This document shows positions 8,586 through 18,182 of a stretch of DNA of 64,000 nucleotides, in pieces. The notes under the pieces were generated by a model that did no database searches, was not told where the DNA came from, and saw only the letters and a list, made by a program, of their open reading frames with translations. Origin of the DNA: Gemmatimonas sp. UBA7669 (GTDB lineage: Bacteria > Gemmatimonadota > Gemmatimonadetes > Gemmatimonadales > Gemmatimonadaceae); the NCBI RefSeq assembly GCF_002483225.1, contig NZ_DLHL01000053.1, positions 62,001 to 126,000 of the forward strand. Direction: 5' to 3'. Position 1 is the stretch's first letter; each line of letters begins with the position of its first letter. The translations under genes and the position numbers were made by a program.

Positions 8586-9899
8586 TCAGGTTGTCGGCTT
8601 CCCAGTCCGCGCCGCCACCACATAGAACCCCGTCGCCACACCCAACGTGATCAGCAGCACCGTCCACTCGGCCTGCGTGATGCTTGTCAGCAGCCAGGCA
8701 ATGAGACCAATGGTGATGATGGGCACCAGCGGACCACCCGGCACGGCAAAGGGCACCGCGCCTTCCTGACGAATGCCGCGCTGACGCAGCATGAACGTGG
8801 CCGCCGCGCAACCCGCATACAGCAGCAGCGCCGCGAGATTGGAAATTACCGCGAGTTGCTCGAACGAATTGAACACGGCCAGCGCGCACACCAGCGTCGT
8901 CTGGATGATGATGGCGACGTGCGGCGTGCGATACGTCGCGTGCACCGATCCGACCACACGCGGCAGCAAACCGTCCTCGGCAAAGCGGAACAGCGCACGC
9001 GGCACAGCCAGCGTCATGCCACTCACGTACCCGAACATGGAGATGCTTGCGCCCACCAGCAGCAGCAACCGCCCCGGCGTGCCAAGGAAGGACTCGGCGG
9101 CAAAGGCCAGCGGCGCCGCCGTGCTGGTGGCCAGCTTGTCACCCAGCAAACCCGCCGCCACGACATGCACCGCCAGGTAGAGCAGCGTCACGCCAATCAT
9201 GGCGATGGCCAGGGCACGCGGTACGGTGCGCGCGGGGTCGCGAATCTCGCCGCTGGGCACCAGCGCCGTCTCCACACCGCTGAAGGCGAACACCAGCACG
9301 ATGGCCGCGCGCGCCAGTGACGCGGGACTCGGCACTTCGCGAATGGCGATGTTGTCGGGCTGAATGAAGAACACGCCAATGGCCACAAAGGCCAGCAGCG
9401 GCAGCAGCTTGGCAATGCTGGCCACGACAATGAGCTTCGTGCCTTGCTCGACACCACGCAGGTTGATGATGGCCAGCAGCACGAACATGGTGACGATCAC
9501 AGGCACCCGAATGCCCTCGATGCCTACCAGTGCGCCCACGCCCTCCGCAAAGGCCGACGACACGCCGGCCACCGCCGTCGTGCCCAGCATCCACAGCAGC
9601 ACACCCGCCAGAAAGCCCACGTAGCGACCGAACACCGCTTCCACGTAGGCGTAGGGGCCGCCGGTGAGTGTGATGCGGCTGCCGGCTTCGGCAAAACACA
9701 GCACCACGAAGCCCATGACCGCGGCGCAGATGAGATACACCAGCGGCGCCGCGGCACCCGCGGCCGCAGCCGCCGACGCGGGCAGACGGAAGATGCCGCC
9801 ACCCACCGTGACGTTGAAAATGCTGGCCGCCAGGGCCCATACGCCAACCGCGCGGACCAGAGATGGTCCGCGCGGCGCGCTTGTAGCAGGAGATGTCAC
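8586..9899 (-). CDS. APC-superfamily amino acid permease
   Basis: This integral membrane transporter has 437 residues and about twelve hydrophobic helices. The first helix contains the helix-breaking GGGIFRLP motif of the amino acid-polyamine-organocation superfamily (SIFNVTVGGGIFRLPASA), and helix 3 has the family-like GGPYAYVEAVFGRYVGF. The segment VLVFAFSGVETALVPSGEI in helix 6 is also typical. It probably exchanges or imports amino acids by proton symport, with unknown specificity. It ends 3 bp from the start side of hppA's 3' end; both genes are on the minus strand with hppA upstream, so co-transcription is possible. Confidence 0.88.
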   Translation of the reverse strand: MTSPATSAPRGPSLVRAVGVWALAASIFNVTVGGGIFRLPASAAAAAGAAAPLVYLICAAVMGFVVLCFAEAGSRITLTGGPYAYVEAVFGRYVGFLAGVLLWMLGTTAVAGVSSAFAEGVGALVGIEGIRVPVIVTMFVLLAIINLRGVEQGTKLIVVASIAKLLPLLAFVAIGVFFIQPDNIAIREVPSPASLARAAIVLVFAFSGVETALVPSGEIRDPARTVPRALAIAMIGVTLLYLAVHVVAAGLLGDKLATSTAAPLAFAAESFLGTPGRLLLLVGASISMFGYVSGMTLAVPRALFRFAEDGLLPRVVGSVHATYRTPHVAIIIQTTLVCALAVFNSFEQLAVISNLAALLLYAGCAAATFMLRQRGIRQEGAVPFAVPGGPLVPIITIGLIAWLLTSITQAEWTVLLITLGVATGFYVVAARTGKPTT

Positions 9900-9901
9900 G
9901 A

Positions 9902-11938
9902 TCAGGCCTTGGAGAGCAGCGGAATGAGCAGCAGGGCCACGATGTTGATGATCTTGATGAGCGGGTTGATGGCCGGACCCGCCGTATCCTTGTACGGATC
10001 ACCCACCGTGTCACCCGTGACCGCCGCCTTGTGGGCATCGCTGCCCTTGCCGCCATGGTGGCCCTCTTCGATGTACTTCTTGGCATTGTCCCACGCGCCA
10101 CCACCGGTGCACATGGAGATGGCCACGAAGAGACCCGTCACGATGGTGCCCATGAGCAGACCACCCAGCGCGGCGCCGCCAAGGAACAGACCCACGAGCA
10201 CCGGAATGACCAGTGGCAGCATGGACGGCAAAATCATCTCGCGGATGGCCGCCTTGGTGAGCAGGTCCACCGCCTTGTCGTACTGCGGCTTCTGCGTGCC
10301 CTTCATGATGCCCGGCAGTTCCTTGAACTGACGGCGCACTTCCTGCACCACCGCGCCCGCCGCGCGACCCACGGCCTGCATGGCCGCGGCGCCGAACAGG
10401 TACGGAATCATGCCGCCGATGAGCAGGCCGATCACGACCTTCGGATCGTCGATGGAGAAGTTGACCGGCGCGCCGAGGTGTTCACCCAGCTTGCTCGAGT
10501 AGTCGGCAAAGAGCACCAGTGCCGCGAGACCGGCCGAGCCGATGGCGTAACCCTTGGTGACGGCCTTGGTGGTGTTGCCCACCGCGTCGAGCGCGTCCGT
10601 CGTCTTGCGAATCTCAGGGCCGAGGTGGCTCATCTCGGCAATGCCACCGGCATTGTCGGTGATGGGGCCGTAGGCGTCGAGCGCCACGATCATGCCGGCC
10701 ATGGACAACATGGCCGTGGCCGCAATGGCCACGCCGTAGAGCCCCGCCATTTCGAAGCAGGCGTAGATGGCCGCGGCCACCACCAGCACCGGCGCGGCCG
10801 TGGAACGCATGGACACCGCGAGGCCCGAGATCACGTTGGTGCCGTGACCGGTTTCGGAGGCCTTGGCGATTTCGCGCACCGGGCCGTATTCGGTGGCCGT
10901 GTAGTACTCGGTAATGACCACCAGGGCCGCCGTAAGGGCGAGACCAATCATGGCGCAGGTGAAGAGCGCCGTGCTGTTGGTGGGGAACATGGCCTGCGTC
11001 ACGAAGAAGAACGCAATGGCCGCCAGCACACCCGACACGATGAGGCCGCGGTAGAGCGCGGCCATGATCTTGCCACCCGGCTTCACGCTCACGAAGAACG
11101 TGCCGACGATGGACGCGGGGATGGACACGGCGCCGAGCACCAGCGGATACAGCACGCCGGTGTTGCCATAGGTGGCGTAGCCGAGGCCGGCCACCAGCAT
11201 GGCCGCGATGACCGTCACGGCGTACGTCTCGAACAGGTCGGCCGCCATGCCGGCGCAGTCGCCGACGTTGTCACCGACGTTGTCGGCAATCACGGCCGGG
11301 TTGCGCGGATCGTCTTCGGGGATGCCCGCCTCGACCTTGCCCACCAGATCGGCGCCAACGTCCGCGCCCTTGGTGAAGATACCGCCGCCCAGTCGCGCAA
11401 AGATGGAGATGAGCGACGAACCGAAGGCCAGGCCGACCATGGGTTCGAGCGCGTGCTTCACCGCTTCTTCGCCGGTGTTGTTGCCGATGACCAGCATGTA
11501 GAAGCCGGCCACGCCCAGCAGACCGAGGCCCGCCACCAGCATGCCGGTGATGGCGCCGCCCTTGAACGAGATGTTGAGGGCGGCATTGAGGCCGGTGGAG
11601 GCGGCCTGCGCGGTGCGGGAGTTGGCGCGCACCGAGACGAACATGCCGATGAAGCCAGCCACGCCGGAGAGAATGGCGCCGATGGCGAAGCCGACGGCGG
11701 TCATCCAGCTGCCGAGGCCAAAGCCGACGGCAAGAAAGAGAATCACGCCCACGAGGGCGATCGTGGTGTACTGGCGCTTGAGGTAGGCGTCAGCGCCTTC
11801 CTGGATGGCGCCGGCGATTTCCTGCATGCGCGCATTGCCCGAGGGCTGGGCAATGATCCAGCGCGCCGTCACGATGCCATAGACGATGGCAATGGCGGCG
11901 CATACGAGAGCCAGTGGGAGTGCGTACTGCTCGAGCAC
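9902..11938 (-). CDS. hppA: Membrane-bound K+-independent H+-translocating pyrophosphatase
   Basis: This integral membrane pump hydrolyses pyrophosphate and drives H+ export across the cytoplasmic membrane. It has 678 residues and about 16 helices. The substrate-binding motifs are present: KGADVGADLVGKVEAG, then the acidic run EDDPRNPAVIADNVGDNVGD, and near the C-terminus KAAVTGDTVGDPYKDT. The position that separates subtypes reads GNTTKAVTKGYAIGSAG; a Lys after GNTT is the mark of K+-independent H+ pumps, whereas K+-dependent enzymes have Ala. The start at 11938 gives the usual N-terminal helix. Length and motifs are complete. Confidence 0.95.
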   Translation of the reverse strand: MLEQYALPLALVCAAIAIVYGIVTARWIIAQPSGNARMQEIAGAIQEGADAYLKRQYTTIALVGVILFLAVGFGLGSWMTAVGFAIGAILSGVAGFIGMFVSVRANSRTAQAASTGLNAALNISFKGGAITGMLVAGLGLLGVAGFYMLVIGNNTGEEAVKHALEPMVGLAFGSSLISIFARLGGGIFTKGADVGADLVGKVEAGIPEDDPRNPAVIADNVGDNVGDCAGMAADLFETYAVTVIAAMLVAGLGYATYGNTGVLYPLVLGAVSIPASIVGTFFVSVKPGGKIMAALYRGLIVSGVLAAIAFFFVTQAMFPTNSTALFTCAMIGLALTAALVVITEYYTATEYGPVREIAKASETGHGTNVISGLAVSMRSTAAPVLVVAAAIYACFEMAGLYGVAIAATAMLSMAGMIVALDAYGPITDNAGGIAEMSHLGPEIRKTTDALDAVGNTTKAVTKGYAIGSAGLAALVLFADYSSKLGEHLGAPVNFSIDDPKVVIGLLIGGMIPYLFGAAAMQAVGRAAGAVVQEVRRQFKELPGIMKGTQKPQYDKAVDLLTKAAIREMILPSMLPLVIPVLVGLFLGGAALGGLLMGTIVTGLFVAISMCTGGGAWDNAKKYIEEGHHGGKGSDAHKAAVTGDTVGDPYKDTAGPAINPLIKIINIVALLLIPLLSKA

Positions 11939-12066
11939 GGGATCTGGGGTTTGGGAATGGAGGGACCACTGAGGGCGTTCCGCTACATCCCCGCAAAATC
12001 GCCCCGGAACAGCCCGGTGACCAGTCCCGGGGGGCAGAAAGCGGCTGGGGGGCGGTTGTAGATCCC

Positions 12067-13332
12067 CTACGCCGCGTCGAAACCGGGAATCTCAAAGGCC
12101 GGCCTTACAGCGTCACAGTCCGCCCGGCTGCCTCCATGAAATAGTATGGCGCCTTCCCAGTTCGCCGCCACGACGGTGCGCATGTAATCAATGATCGCGG
12201 CCGCGTCATCGGCCGTCAGTCCGAAGCGCGCACAGCCGGAGATCAGATTCGTTCGGGTTGCTCGACGTCCCATTGCAGTCCCGCATACCATGGCCAGGTC
12301 CCGTTCAAACGCCTGCACCGGTGACGGGGTGAGGTCGTAGGCGGGGGACAGACGCCACTCCGTGGTATGCGCGATGAGCGCATGGTTGCGCGGGTGGTCG
12401 TCATTGTTGGTCACCAATGCGTTGAACACCATGCGACGAAAGAGCTCTGCGCGGTCAAGCTGCGGGCGCGCCGACCATCGTTGCAATTCGTCGCTCAGGA
12501 GCAGGTAGGACCAGCGCTGACGATCACGTATTTCGTCAGCGTCCAGTACCGTAAGGGCACTCACCATGCGTGCCTTGCTGTACTCGGAACGAGCGCTCAG
12601 CCGCTCCCGATCAAAGCGACGAACAAGTAAGACGGGTGCAGTCCCGACGCGTTCGATACGATATGGTGGGACACGCACATCGCACTGCCGCGCCAACTTC
12701 AACAGTGCTCCTTCCACCGCCGCGTTGTTCCACCGGTCGCCTCGCGACGGAAACTTGGCGAGCCACAAGCCGCTTTCGTCCGTGACCACATTCTTGGGGC
12801 GGGCTCCACCCATGGAAGTCCCCGTCTCGACCAGCAACTGGAGTCGCTGAAGGCTTTCGGGCACGGGCTCACCGACGTGCAGGGACTCAAGCTGTCGAGC
12901 GGCATCCAGCAGGGCCTCGAGCTGCAACGTGCTGTTGAACGGGCGGAGCGGTGGTGGAGGCACCTTTCCGAGACCAAAGGACAGTGCGCCCGCGCGATCC
13001 TCCGGCGAATTCAGCAGGTACTCGACTTCGCCGACATCGACCTTGCCCAACGCGTGTTCGATGACACGTCGTCCCCAGGCATCTGGACTTGCGTCGCGGA
13101 TTGCACCGAACACTCCGTCAAGCCGGGTGGTTTCGTATGTGTTGTCTGACAACGGCAGATGCAACGGATCGATTGGCACCGCCGAAGGATGTTCCCGGTA
13201 TCGACGACCATATACGAACCGACCGATGACATCACCAAATGCATTGCGCTCACGCACGAACCTTCCGCAGGTCAACACTTCGTGTGACTGCGGAAGTTGG
13301 ATGTACACGTAACAGGACTCGGCGCGGTTCAT
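12067..13332 (-). CDS. hipA: HipA-family Ser/Thr kinase toxin
   Basis: This is the toxin kinase of a type II toxin-antitoxin system; HipA of E. coli phosphorylates glutamyl-tRNA synthetase and causes growth arrest. The 421-residue protein has the N-terminal couple domain, the Gly-rich loop GTSMGGARPK (171-180), the ATP-binding Lys in LWLAKFPS (193), the catalytic stretch NALVTNNDDHPRNH (304-317) and the Mg-binding AYDLTP (Asp333). All key kinase residues appear intact. It follows the HipB-like antitoxin gene with a 6-bp gap. The target in this organism is not known. Confidence 0.88.
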   Translation of the reverse strand: MNRAESCYVYIQLPQSHEVLTCGRFVRERNAFGDVIGRFVYGRRYREHPSAVPIDPLHLPLSDNTYETTRLDGVFGAIRDASPDAWGRRVIEHALGKVDVGEVEYLLNSPEDRAGALSFGLGKVPPPPLRPFNSTLQLEALLDAARQLESLHVGEPVPESLQRLQLLVETGTSMGGARPKNVVTDESGLWLAKFPSRGDRWNNAAVEGALLKLARQCDVRVPPYRIERVGTAPVLLVRRFDRERLSARSEYSKARMVSALTVLDADEIRDRQRWSYLLLSDELQRWSARPQLDRAELFRRMVFNALVTNNDDHPRNHALIAHTTEWRLSPAYDLTPSPVQAFERDLAMVCGTAMGRRATRTNLISGCARFGLTADDAAAIIDYMRTVVAANWEGAILFHGGSRADCDAVRPAFEIPGFDAA

Positions 13333-13338
13333 CGTCGA

Positions 13339-13695
13339 TCAAAAGTCGTCGTCGAGTTTGCTGCGGCTGATGCGCGGCTGCGCCAGTCCACGACGCAGCG
13401 CGCTGCGCTCGCGTATCTGCCCCTCAGGGTCGAACTCCAAGGCCGCCACGGGAAGTATGCCGTCCTCGAGGCCGAGAGCCCACAGTGCCCCCAGATAGGC
13501 CGCAAGGCTGGTCCCCACATTCCCGGCTTCCACCGCGCGCAGTGTGGGGATGGTGAGGCCAGCTTTCTCGGCCACATCGGCAAGGCGGAGCCGCCGACGC
13601 TTTCGCGCCAGCGCAATGTTGTGCCCAAGCGTGGCAGCCACCTCCACCACACGGGCGGGGGCGCGCTCAGGGCTGCGGATGGTGGGTTTCGGCAT
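13339..13695 (-). CDS. hipB: HipB-like XRE-family antitoxin
   Basis: This small helix-turn-helix DNA-binding protein is the predicted antitoxin and autorepressor of the hipBA pair. The HTH lies in NIALARKRRRLRLADVAEKA followed by GLTIPTLRAVEAGN. The ATG at 13695 is chosen because it is preceded by AGGAGG at ideal spacing; the frame stays open upstream to 13740 but that extension is AT-rich and probably promoter. The C-terminal tail (RRGLAQPRISRSKLDDDF) is the kind of extension that contacts HipA. The gene is 6 bp upstream of hipA. Confidence 0.83.
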   Translation of the reverse strand: MPKPTIRSPERAPARVVEVAATLGHNIALARKRRRLRLADVAEKAGLTIPTLRAVEAGNVGTSLAAYLGALWALGLEDGILPVAALEFDPEGQIRERSALRRGLAQPRISRSKLDDDF

Positions 13696-13699
13696 TGCT

Positions 13700-13770
13700 G
13701 CCTCCTGATTAGGCGATAATAGTAAGAATAATTGCTTCAAACCATATAAAAAGCAAGAATCCTTTCATCC
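13700..13770 (-). promoter_or_regulatory. AT-rich hipBA promoter/operator region
   Basis: This stretch is markedly richer in A and T than anything around it and lies just upstream of the hipB ribosome-binding site. It contains A/T runs such as ATTATTCTTACTATTAT (minus strand) that look like candidate -10 elements or HipB operator half-sites. No single -35/-10 pair with good spacing stands out, so only the region is marked. The divergent S15-type hydrolase gene starts at 13817 and may share it. Confidence 0.4.
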
Positions 13771-13816
13771 ATTGCGCGCACTGGCGCCCACCACGGCACC
13801 GGCCAAAGTTTAGCCC

Positions 13817-15703
13817 ATGACACGTCACCCCCGCCTTGCCCACCGCGCCGCACGGACTGCCGTCCAGTCGCTGGCCCTGTGTGCCCTCGCCGCCTGCCGG
13901 GCCTCCTCGGGCAGCAGCACCGCCGCCACGAGCTCGGCCACCCCGCCGGCCACCAACGCCACCCTTCCCGCGCCCTACGTCATTCAGAACGGGGAGTCGC
14001 AGGTGGTGCCCGCTTTCGCCGACACCACCCAGTGGATCCGCGAGCGACTCTGGGTGGAGACGGAGTTTGACTCCGACTTCGACGGCAAGAAGGACCGGGT
14101 CCACGTGGACGTGACCCGCCCGGGTCCCACGGCCAACGGTCTCAAGGTGCCGGTGGTGTACGAGACCAGCCCCTACTACGCCGGCACGCTGGGCAACGAC
14201 GACGTGTTCTGGCCCGTCAAGCAGGAGCTGGGCGCCGAGCCGCCGGCGCGCACGCTGGGCAAAGGCGTGACCTTCAATCCCAATCGCGCGCGCATCAGCA
14301 ACTCGCAGGTGCGCAATTGGGTGCCGCGCGGCTTTGCCGTGGTGCACTCGGAGTCGCCCGGGACCGGACTCAGTCAGGGCTGCATCACCATTGGTGGCAG
14401 CAACGAATCGCTGGCGCCCAAGGCGGTGATCGATTGGCTCAACGGCCGCGCGCGTGGCTTCACCACCATCGATGGCAGCGAGGAAGTGAAGGCCACCTGG
14501 GCCACCGGCAAGGTGGGCATGACCGGCACCTCGTTCAACGGCACGCTGCCCATTGCCGCCGCTACCACCGGTGTGAAGGGCCTCGAGGCCATCATCCCCG
14601 TGGCGCCCAACAACTCGTACTACCGCTACTATCGCAGCAACGGCCTCGTGCGCAGCCCCGGTGGTTATCTGGGTGAAGACGTGGACGTGCTCTACGACTT
14701 CGTGCAGAGTGGCAACCCGGCCACACGCGCGCTGTGCAACGAGCGCGTGCGCGACGCGGTCATCGGCAAGGGCATCGATCGTCGCACGGGCGACTTCAAC
14801 GACTTCTGGGCCTCGCGCGACTACATCATGCAGGCGGGTGGCATCAAGGCGGCAACCCTCATGGCCCACGCCTTCAATGACTGGAACGTGATGCCCGAGC
14901 ATAGTGTGCTCATGGTGCAGGCGCTCAAGGCCAACGGCGTACCCGTGCAGCAGTACTATCATCAGGGCGGACACGGTGGTGAGCCGCCGCTTGCCATGAT
15001 GAACCGCTGGTTCACGCGGTACCTGCTTGGCGTGCAGAACGGGGTGGAGAAGGACCCCAAGGCCTTTGTGGTGCGTGAAGGCGCGCCGCGTCTCGAGCCC
15101 ACGCCATACGCCGACTACCCCAATCCGGCGGCCTCACCGGTCACGCTCTATCCCACCAAGGGTGGCAACGCCGTCGGCGCCCTCGGCACCACGCGCACCC
15201 CCGCGCAGGGTATCGAGACCGTGACGGACAATGTGTCGCTGGGCGGTGTGGATCTCGCGCGCGCCGAGAATTCGCCGACGCGTCTTCTGTTCGCGACCGC
15301 TCCGCTTACGCAACCCGTGCACCTCTCGGGCATCGGGCGTGTGCGCATCACGCTGTCCAGCAACAAGCCCGCCGCCAATCTGTCGGTGTGGCTGGTGGAA
15401 TTGCCCTGGCCGGCAACCGGCAACAACAACGCGGGTATCATCACGCGGGGCTGGGCCGATCCGCAGAACGCGCGGGATGTCCGTCGCAGCACGCCACTCG
15501 TGCCCGGGCAGCCGGTCACGCTGGAGTTCGATCTGCAGCCCGATGACCAGATCATCGCCGCGGGCAAGCGCATCGGCCTCATGATTTTCTCGAGCGACAA
15601 GGATTTCACGCTGCACCCGGCGCCGGGGACCGTGCTCTCCATCGATCTCGATCAGACGTCCATCACACTGCCCGTTGTGGGCGGTGCCTCCGCTCTCAAG
15701 TAA
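13817..15703 (+). CDS. CocE/NonD (S15 Xaa-Pro dipeptidyl-peptidase-like) lipoprotein hydrolase
   Basis: This predicted exported alpha/beta-hydrolase has 628 residues. The N-terminus has a hydrophobic segment and lipobox-like LAAC (Cys27). The catalytic serine sits in GMTGTSFNG (Ser239), the G-x-S-x-x-G elbow of the family; a candidate acid is in AHAFNDWNVMPEHS and a candidate His in YYHQGGHGGEP. The C-terminal third has the jelly-roll domain typical of the PepX/CocE group. Members cleave Xaa-Pro dipeptides or acyl esters, and substrate cannot be assigned. The GH3-type gene starts a few bases after its stop. Confidence 0.85.
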   Translation: MTRHPRLAHRAARTAVQSLALCALAACRASSGSSTAATSSATPPATNATLPAPYVIQNGESQVVPAFADTTQWIRERLWVETEFDSDFDGKKDRVHVDVTRPGPTANGLKVPVVYETSPYYAGTLGNDDVFWPVKQELGAEPPARTLGKGVTFNPNRARISNSQVRNWVPRGFAVVHSESPGTGLSQGCITIGGSNESLAPKAVIDWLNGRARGFTTIDGSEEVKATWATGKVGMTGTSFNGTLPIAAATTGVKGLEAIIPVAPNNSYYRYYRSNGLVRSPGGYLGEDVDVLYDFVQSGNPATRALCNERVRDAVIGKGIDRRTGDFNDFWASRDYIMQAGGIKAATLMAHAFNDWNVMPEHSVLMVQALKANGVPVQQYYHQGGHGGEPPLAMMNRWFTRYLLGVQNGVEKDPKAFVVREGAPRLEPTPYADYPNPAASPVTLYPTKGGNAVGALGTTRTPAQGIETVTDNVSLGGVDLARAENSPTRLLFATAPLTQPVHLSGIGRVRITLSSNKPAANLSVWLVELPWPATGNNNAGIITRGWADPQNARDVRRSTPLVPGQPVTLEFDLQPDDQIIAAGKRIGLMIFSSDKDFTLHPAPGTVLSIDLDQTSITLPVVGGASALK

Positions 15704-15710
15704 AACCGAA

Positions 15711-17657
15711 GTGAAACAGACCTACGCTGTGAACGCCCCGTACAAGCGCTATCGCTTCGCGCCGCTGGTTGCCACCATCGCGGCGGTTGCCGCGGGCTGC
15801 GCCTCGGCCAACGCATCAGCGGGCAGCGCCATCGGCAGCAGTGCCTCGGCAGCCGCCACGCGACGCCCGGCCGTGGGCACCGCGACCGTTCCGAATGCCA
15901 GCTCGCCCGCTGCCCAGCGCCGCTGGGCCGACTCCGTGCTGGCTACGCTGTCGCTGGAGCAGAAGGTTGCGCAGATGGTCTGGGTATGGACCCTCGGCGA
16001 TTTTGCGCCGGTGGACGCCGGGTCGTATACCGCCATCGAGAACCAGATCCGCGAGCTCGAACTGGGTGGCGTGATTGTCTCGGTGGGTGGCCCGGCCGAC
16101 ATCGCCACCAAGATCAACGCGCTGCAGCGTGTGGCCAAGCTGCCGTTGCTGGTGGGCGCCGACCTCGAGACGGGGGCGGCGTTCCGTGCGCGTGGAGGCT
16201 GGTTCCTGCCCAACGCCATCGAGCTGGGTGGCGCCACGAGCTTCCCGTATCAGATGGGCATTGGCGCGACACGCGACACCATGCTGGCCTACGAAATGGG
16301 CCGCGTGACGGCAGTGGAAGGTCGCGCGATGGGCATCCACATGGCTTTCGCGCCCGTGCTGGATGTGAACAACAACCCCAAGAACCCCGTCATCAGCGCG
16401 CGCTCGTTCGGCGAAGACCCCACGCTGGTGGCGCAGATGGGCCGCAGTCTCGTGCGCGGCATTCAGCAGAACGGCATGCTGGCCACGGGCAAGCACTTCC
16501 CGGGGCATGGCGACACCGAGCAGAACTCGCACCTCGAACTCTCGCGGGTGAACGTGTCGCGCGCGCGACTCGACAGCGTGGAACTGGTGCCCTTCCAGGC
16601 GGCCATCGACGCGGGTCTGCGTGGCATGATGACCTTCCACGGTGACCTGCCGGCGCTCGATACCACCAAGACGGCCGCCACGCTCAGCAAGGCGGTGATG
16701 ACCGACCTGCTGCGCAACACCATGAAGTTCGACGGCCTGCTGGTTACCGATGCGCTGGACATGAACGGCGTGCTGGGTGGCATCACCATGGGCGAGGCCA
16801 CCATTCGGGCGGTGGAAGCCGGCAACGATGTGCTGCTCATGCCCACCGATGCGAAGGTGTCCATTCGTGCCGTGGCCGAGGCGGTGCGCGCGGGTCGCCT
16901 GACCGAGGCGCGCATTGATGAATCGGTGCGCAAGCTGCTCATGGCCAAGCACGAGTTCGGCCTCAACGTCAATCGGCTGGTGAACGTGGAGGAGGTGCGC
17001 GCGCATGTGGGCACGGTGGCCAACACCGGCCCGGCACGTCTGGCCGCCGAGAAGTCCATCACGCTGGTGCGCGATTCGTTGGGGCTCGTGCCCATGAAGC
17101 TGCCGCGTGAGGCGCGCGTGGTGAGCATTACCATTTCCGGGCGTGCGGACCTGAGTGCGGGTCGCGCATTTGACGCTGAACTGCGCTCGCAGTATCCGCG
17201 TCTCCAGTCGCTCACCCTCACGCCGGAAGTGGTGGCCGAAGCCACGGCCGGTGCGGCGGCAGGGCAGGCGGGTGGCTATCGGGTCACACCCGACCCCACC
17301 ATTCTGCCGGCGTCGGTGGAGAACGCGCTGCGCATTGCGCAGGGCGCCGATCTGGTGATCGTGTCGAGCTACATCGGCGCGGCCACCAACACGGCCAATA
17401 TGAAGCCCACCGCTGGTTTGCCCGAGTTGCTGAACGGTCTGCGTGCAGCCAACACCAAGGTGCTGCTCACCAGCTTCAACAATCCGTATCTGCAGCTTGG
17501 CCTGCCGCTCACCGAGGCGCACATGCTGGCCTGGAGTCCGTGGACCATGTCGCAGCGTGCGGCGGCGCGGGCGCTGCTGGGTCGCGCGCCCATCACCGGC
17601 AAGCTGCCCATCACCATTCCCGGCGTTGCCAACTTCGGCCACGGCCTCACGCGCTAA
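15711..17657 (+). CDS. Glycoside hydrolase family 3, beta-N-acetylhexosaminidase-like lipoprotein
   Basis: This is a predicted exported GH3 enzyme. The N-terminus has a hydrophobic segment ending AAGC (possible lipobox), followed by a low-complexity Ala/Ser stretch. The catalytic domain contains GKHFPGHGDTEQNSH, the diagnostic NagZ-type K-H-F-P-G-H-G-D-T motif with its acid/base His-Asp, and a nucleophile region LLVTDALDMNGV. A C-terminal GH3 domain follows. It probably removes terminal N-acetylglucosamine-type residues, perhaps in peptidoglycan recycling. The start is unclear: GTG at 15711 or GTG at 15729 are both possible, and an earlier in-frame GTG at 15675 would overlap the upstream gene. 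Confidence 0.85.
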   Translation: MKQTYAVNAPYKRYRFAPLVATIAAVAAGCASANASAGSAIGSSASAAATRRPAVGTATVPNASSPAAQRRWADSVLATLSLEQKVAQMVWVWTLGDFAPVDAGSYTAIENQIRELELGGVIVSVGGPADIATKINALQRVAKLPLLVGADLETGAAFRARGGWFLPNAIELGGATSFPYQMGIGATRDTMLAYEMGRVTAVEGRAMGIHMAFAPVLDVNNNPKNPVISARSFGEDPTLVAQMGRSLVRGIQQNGMLATGKHFPGHGDTEQNSHLELSRVNVSRARLDSVELVPFQAAIDAGLRGMMTFHGDLPALDTTKTAATLSKAVMTDLLRNTMKFDGLLVTDALDMNGVLGGITMGEATIRAVEAGNDVLLMPTDAKVSIRAVAEAVRAGRLTEARIDESVRKLLMAKHEFGLNVNRLVNVEEVRAHVGTVANTGPARLAAEKSITLVRDSLGLVPMKLPREARVVSITISGRADLSAGRAFDAELRSQYPRLQSLTLTPEVVAEATAGAAAGQAGGYRVTPDPTILPASVENALRIAQGADLVIVSSYIGAATNTANMKPTAGLPELLNGLRAANTKVLLTSFNNPYLQLGLPLTEAHMLAWSPWTMSQRAAARALLGRAPITGKLPITIPGVANFGHGLTR

Positions 17658-17684
17658 GCGCGCCACTCCTTCGTGATACCCACC

Positions 17685-18098
17685 ATGCCGTTTACTACTC
17701 CAGCTACCAAGCGCGTGCTGCTGTCGTCCGTTGCCGTTGCCACCATCGCCGTTGCCTCGGCATTCGGCGGCCGTGCGGTATCGCCCGTTCCGGCCATCGA
17801 TCTCACCGGCACCTGGAAGTACGCCGTGGTGACGGAGAACGGCACCGGGACGCCCACCGTCATCATTAAGCAGACGGGCGACTCCCTGAGCGGCACCTAC
17901 GAGTCGGGCCGCATGGGTGTGCTGCCCTTCAAGGGCAGCGTAAAGGACAGCAGCTTTGCCTTCGTCATCAACACGCAGGGTGGCGCCGCGCTGAGCTTCA
18001 AGGGCGTGCTGGTGAGCGCCAACGTGGTGAAGGGTGACGTGGACTTTGGCGGCGCCGGTGGCGCCACGTTCAGCGGTGAACGTCAGGCCGCCAAGTAA
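17685..18098 (+). CDS. Small exported beta-rich protein of unknown function
   Basis: The protein has about 137 residues from the ATG at 17685 (an in-frame GTG at 17673 is possible). A signal peptide (about 1-30) precedes a compact beta-rich domain with the pattern DLTGTWKYAVVTE, then GDSLSGTYES and VLPFKGSVKDSSFAFV. This alternation of short strands resembles lipocalin-like or META-like barrels, but no family is assigned. It follows the GH3 gene by 27 bp and is followed by a strong terminator. Confidence 0.6.
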   Translation: MPFTTPATKRVLLSSVAVATIAVASAFGGRAVSPVPAIDLTGTWKYAVVTENGTGTPTVIIKQTGDSLSGTYESGRMGVLPFKGSVKDSSFAFVINTQGGAALSFKGVLVSANVVKGDVDFGGAGGATFSGERQAAK

Positions 18099-18120
18099 CA
18101 CACGACACACGGCCCTACAC

Positions 18121-18156
18121 AAACGCCCCCGACGGCATCAACCGTCGGGGGCGTTT
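18121..18156. terminator. Strong bidirectional terminator
   Basis: A perfect 15-bp inverted repeat (left arm AAACGCCCCCGACGG at 18121-18135, right arm at 18142-18156) with loop CATCAA separates the plus-strand gene ending at 18098 from the minus-strand gene ending at 18183. The A/T ends give a T tract in both directions, so it can serve both transcripts. Confidence 0.93.
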
Positions 18157-18182
18157 GTGCGTTCAGCAGGCCACTCGGGCCA

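Noticed and set aside
9893..12061. 722-residue open frame on the plus strand
   Set aside because: It is antisense to hppA, which has all pyrophosphatase motifs; the frame is His/Arg/Gly-rich nonsense typical of the shadow strand in high-GC DNA.
13709..14974. 421-residue minus-strand frame
   Set aside because: It is the shadow of the CocE-type hydrolase, which has signal sequence and catalytic motifs on the plus strand.
15816..18122. 768-residue open frame on the minus strand
   Set aside because: It is antisense to the GH3 gene and the small exported protein, with low-complexity His/Arg/Gln composition and no recognisable domain.
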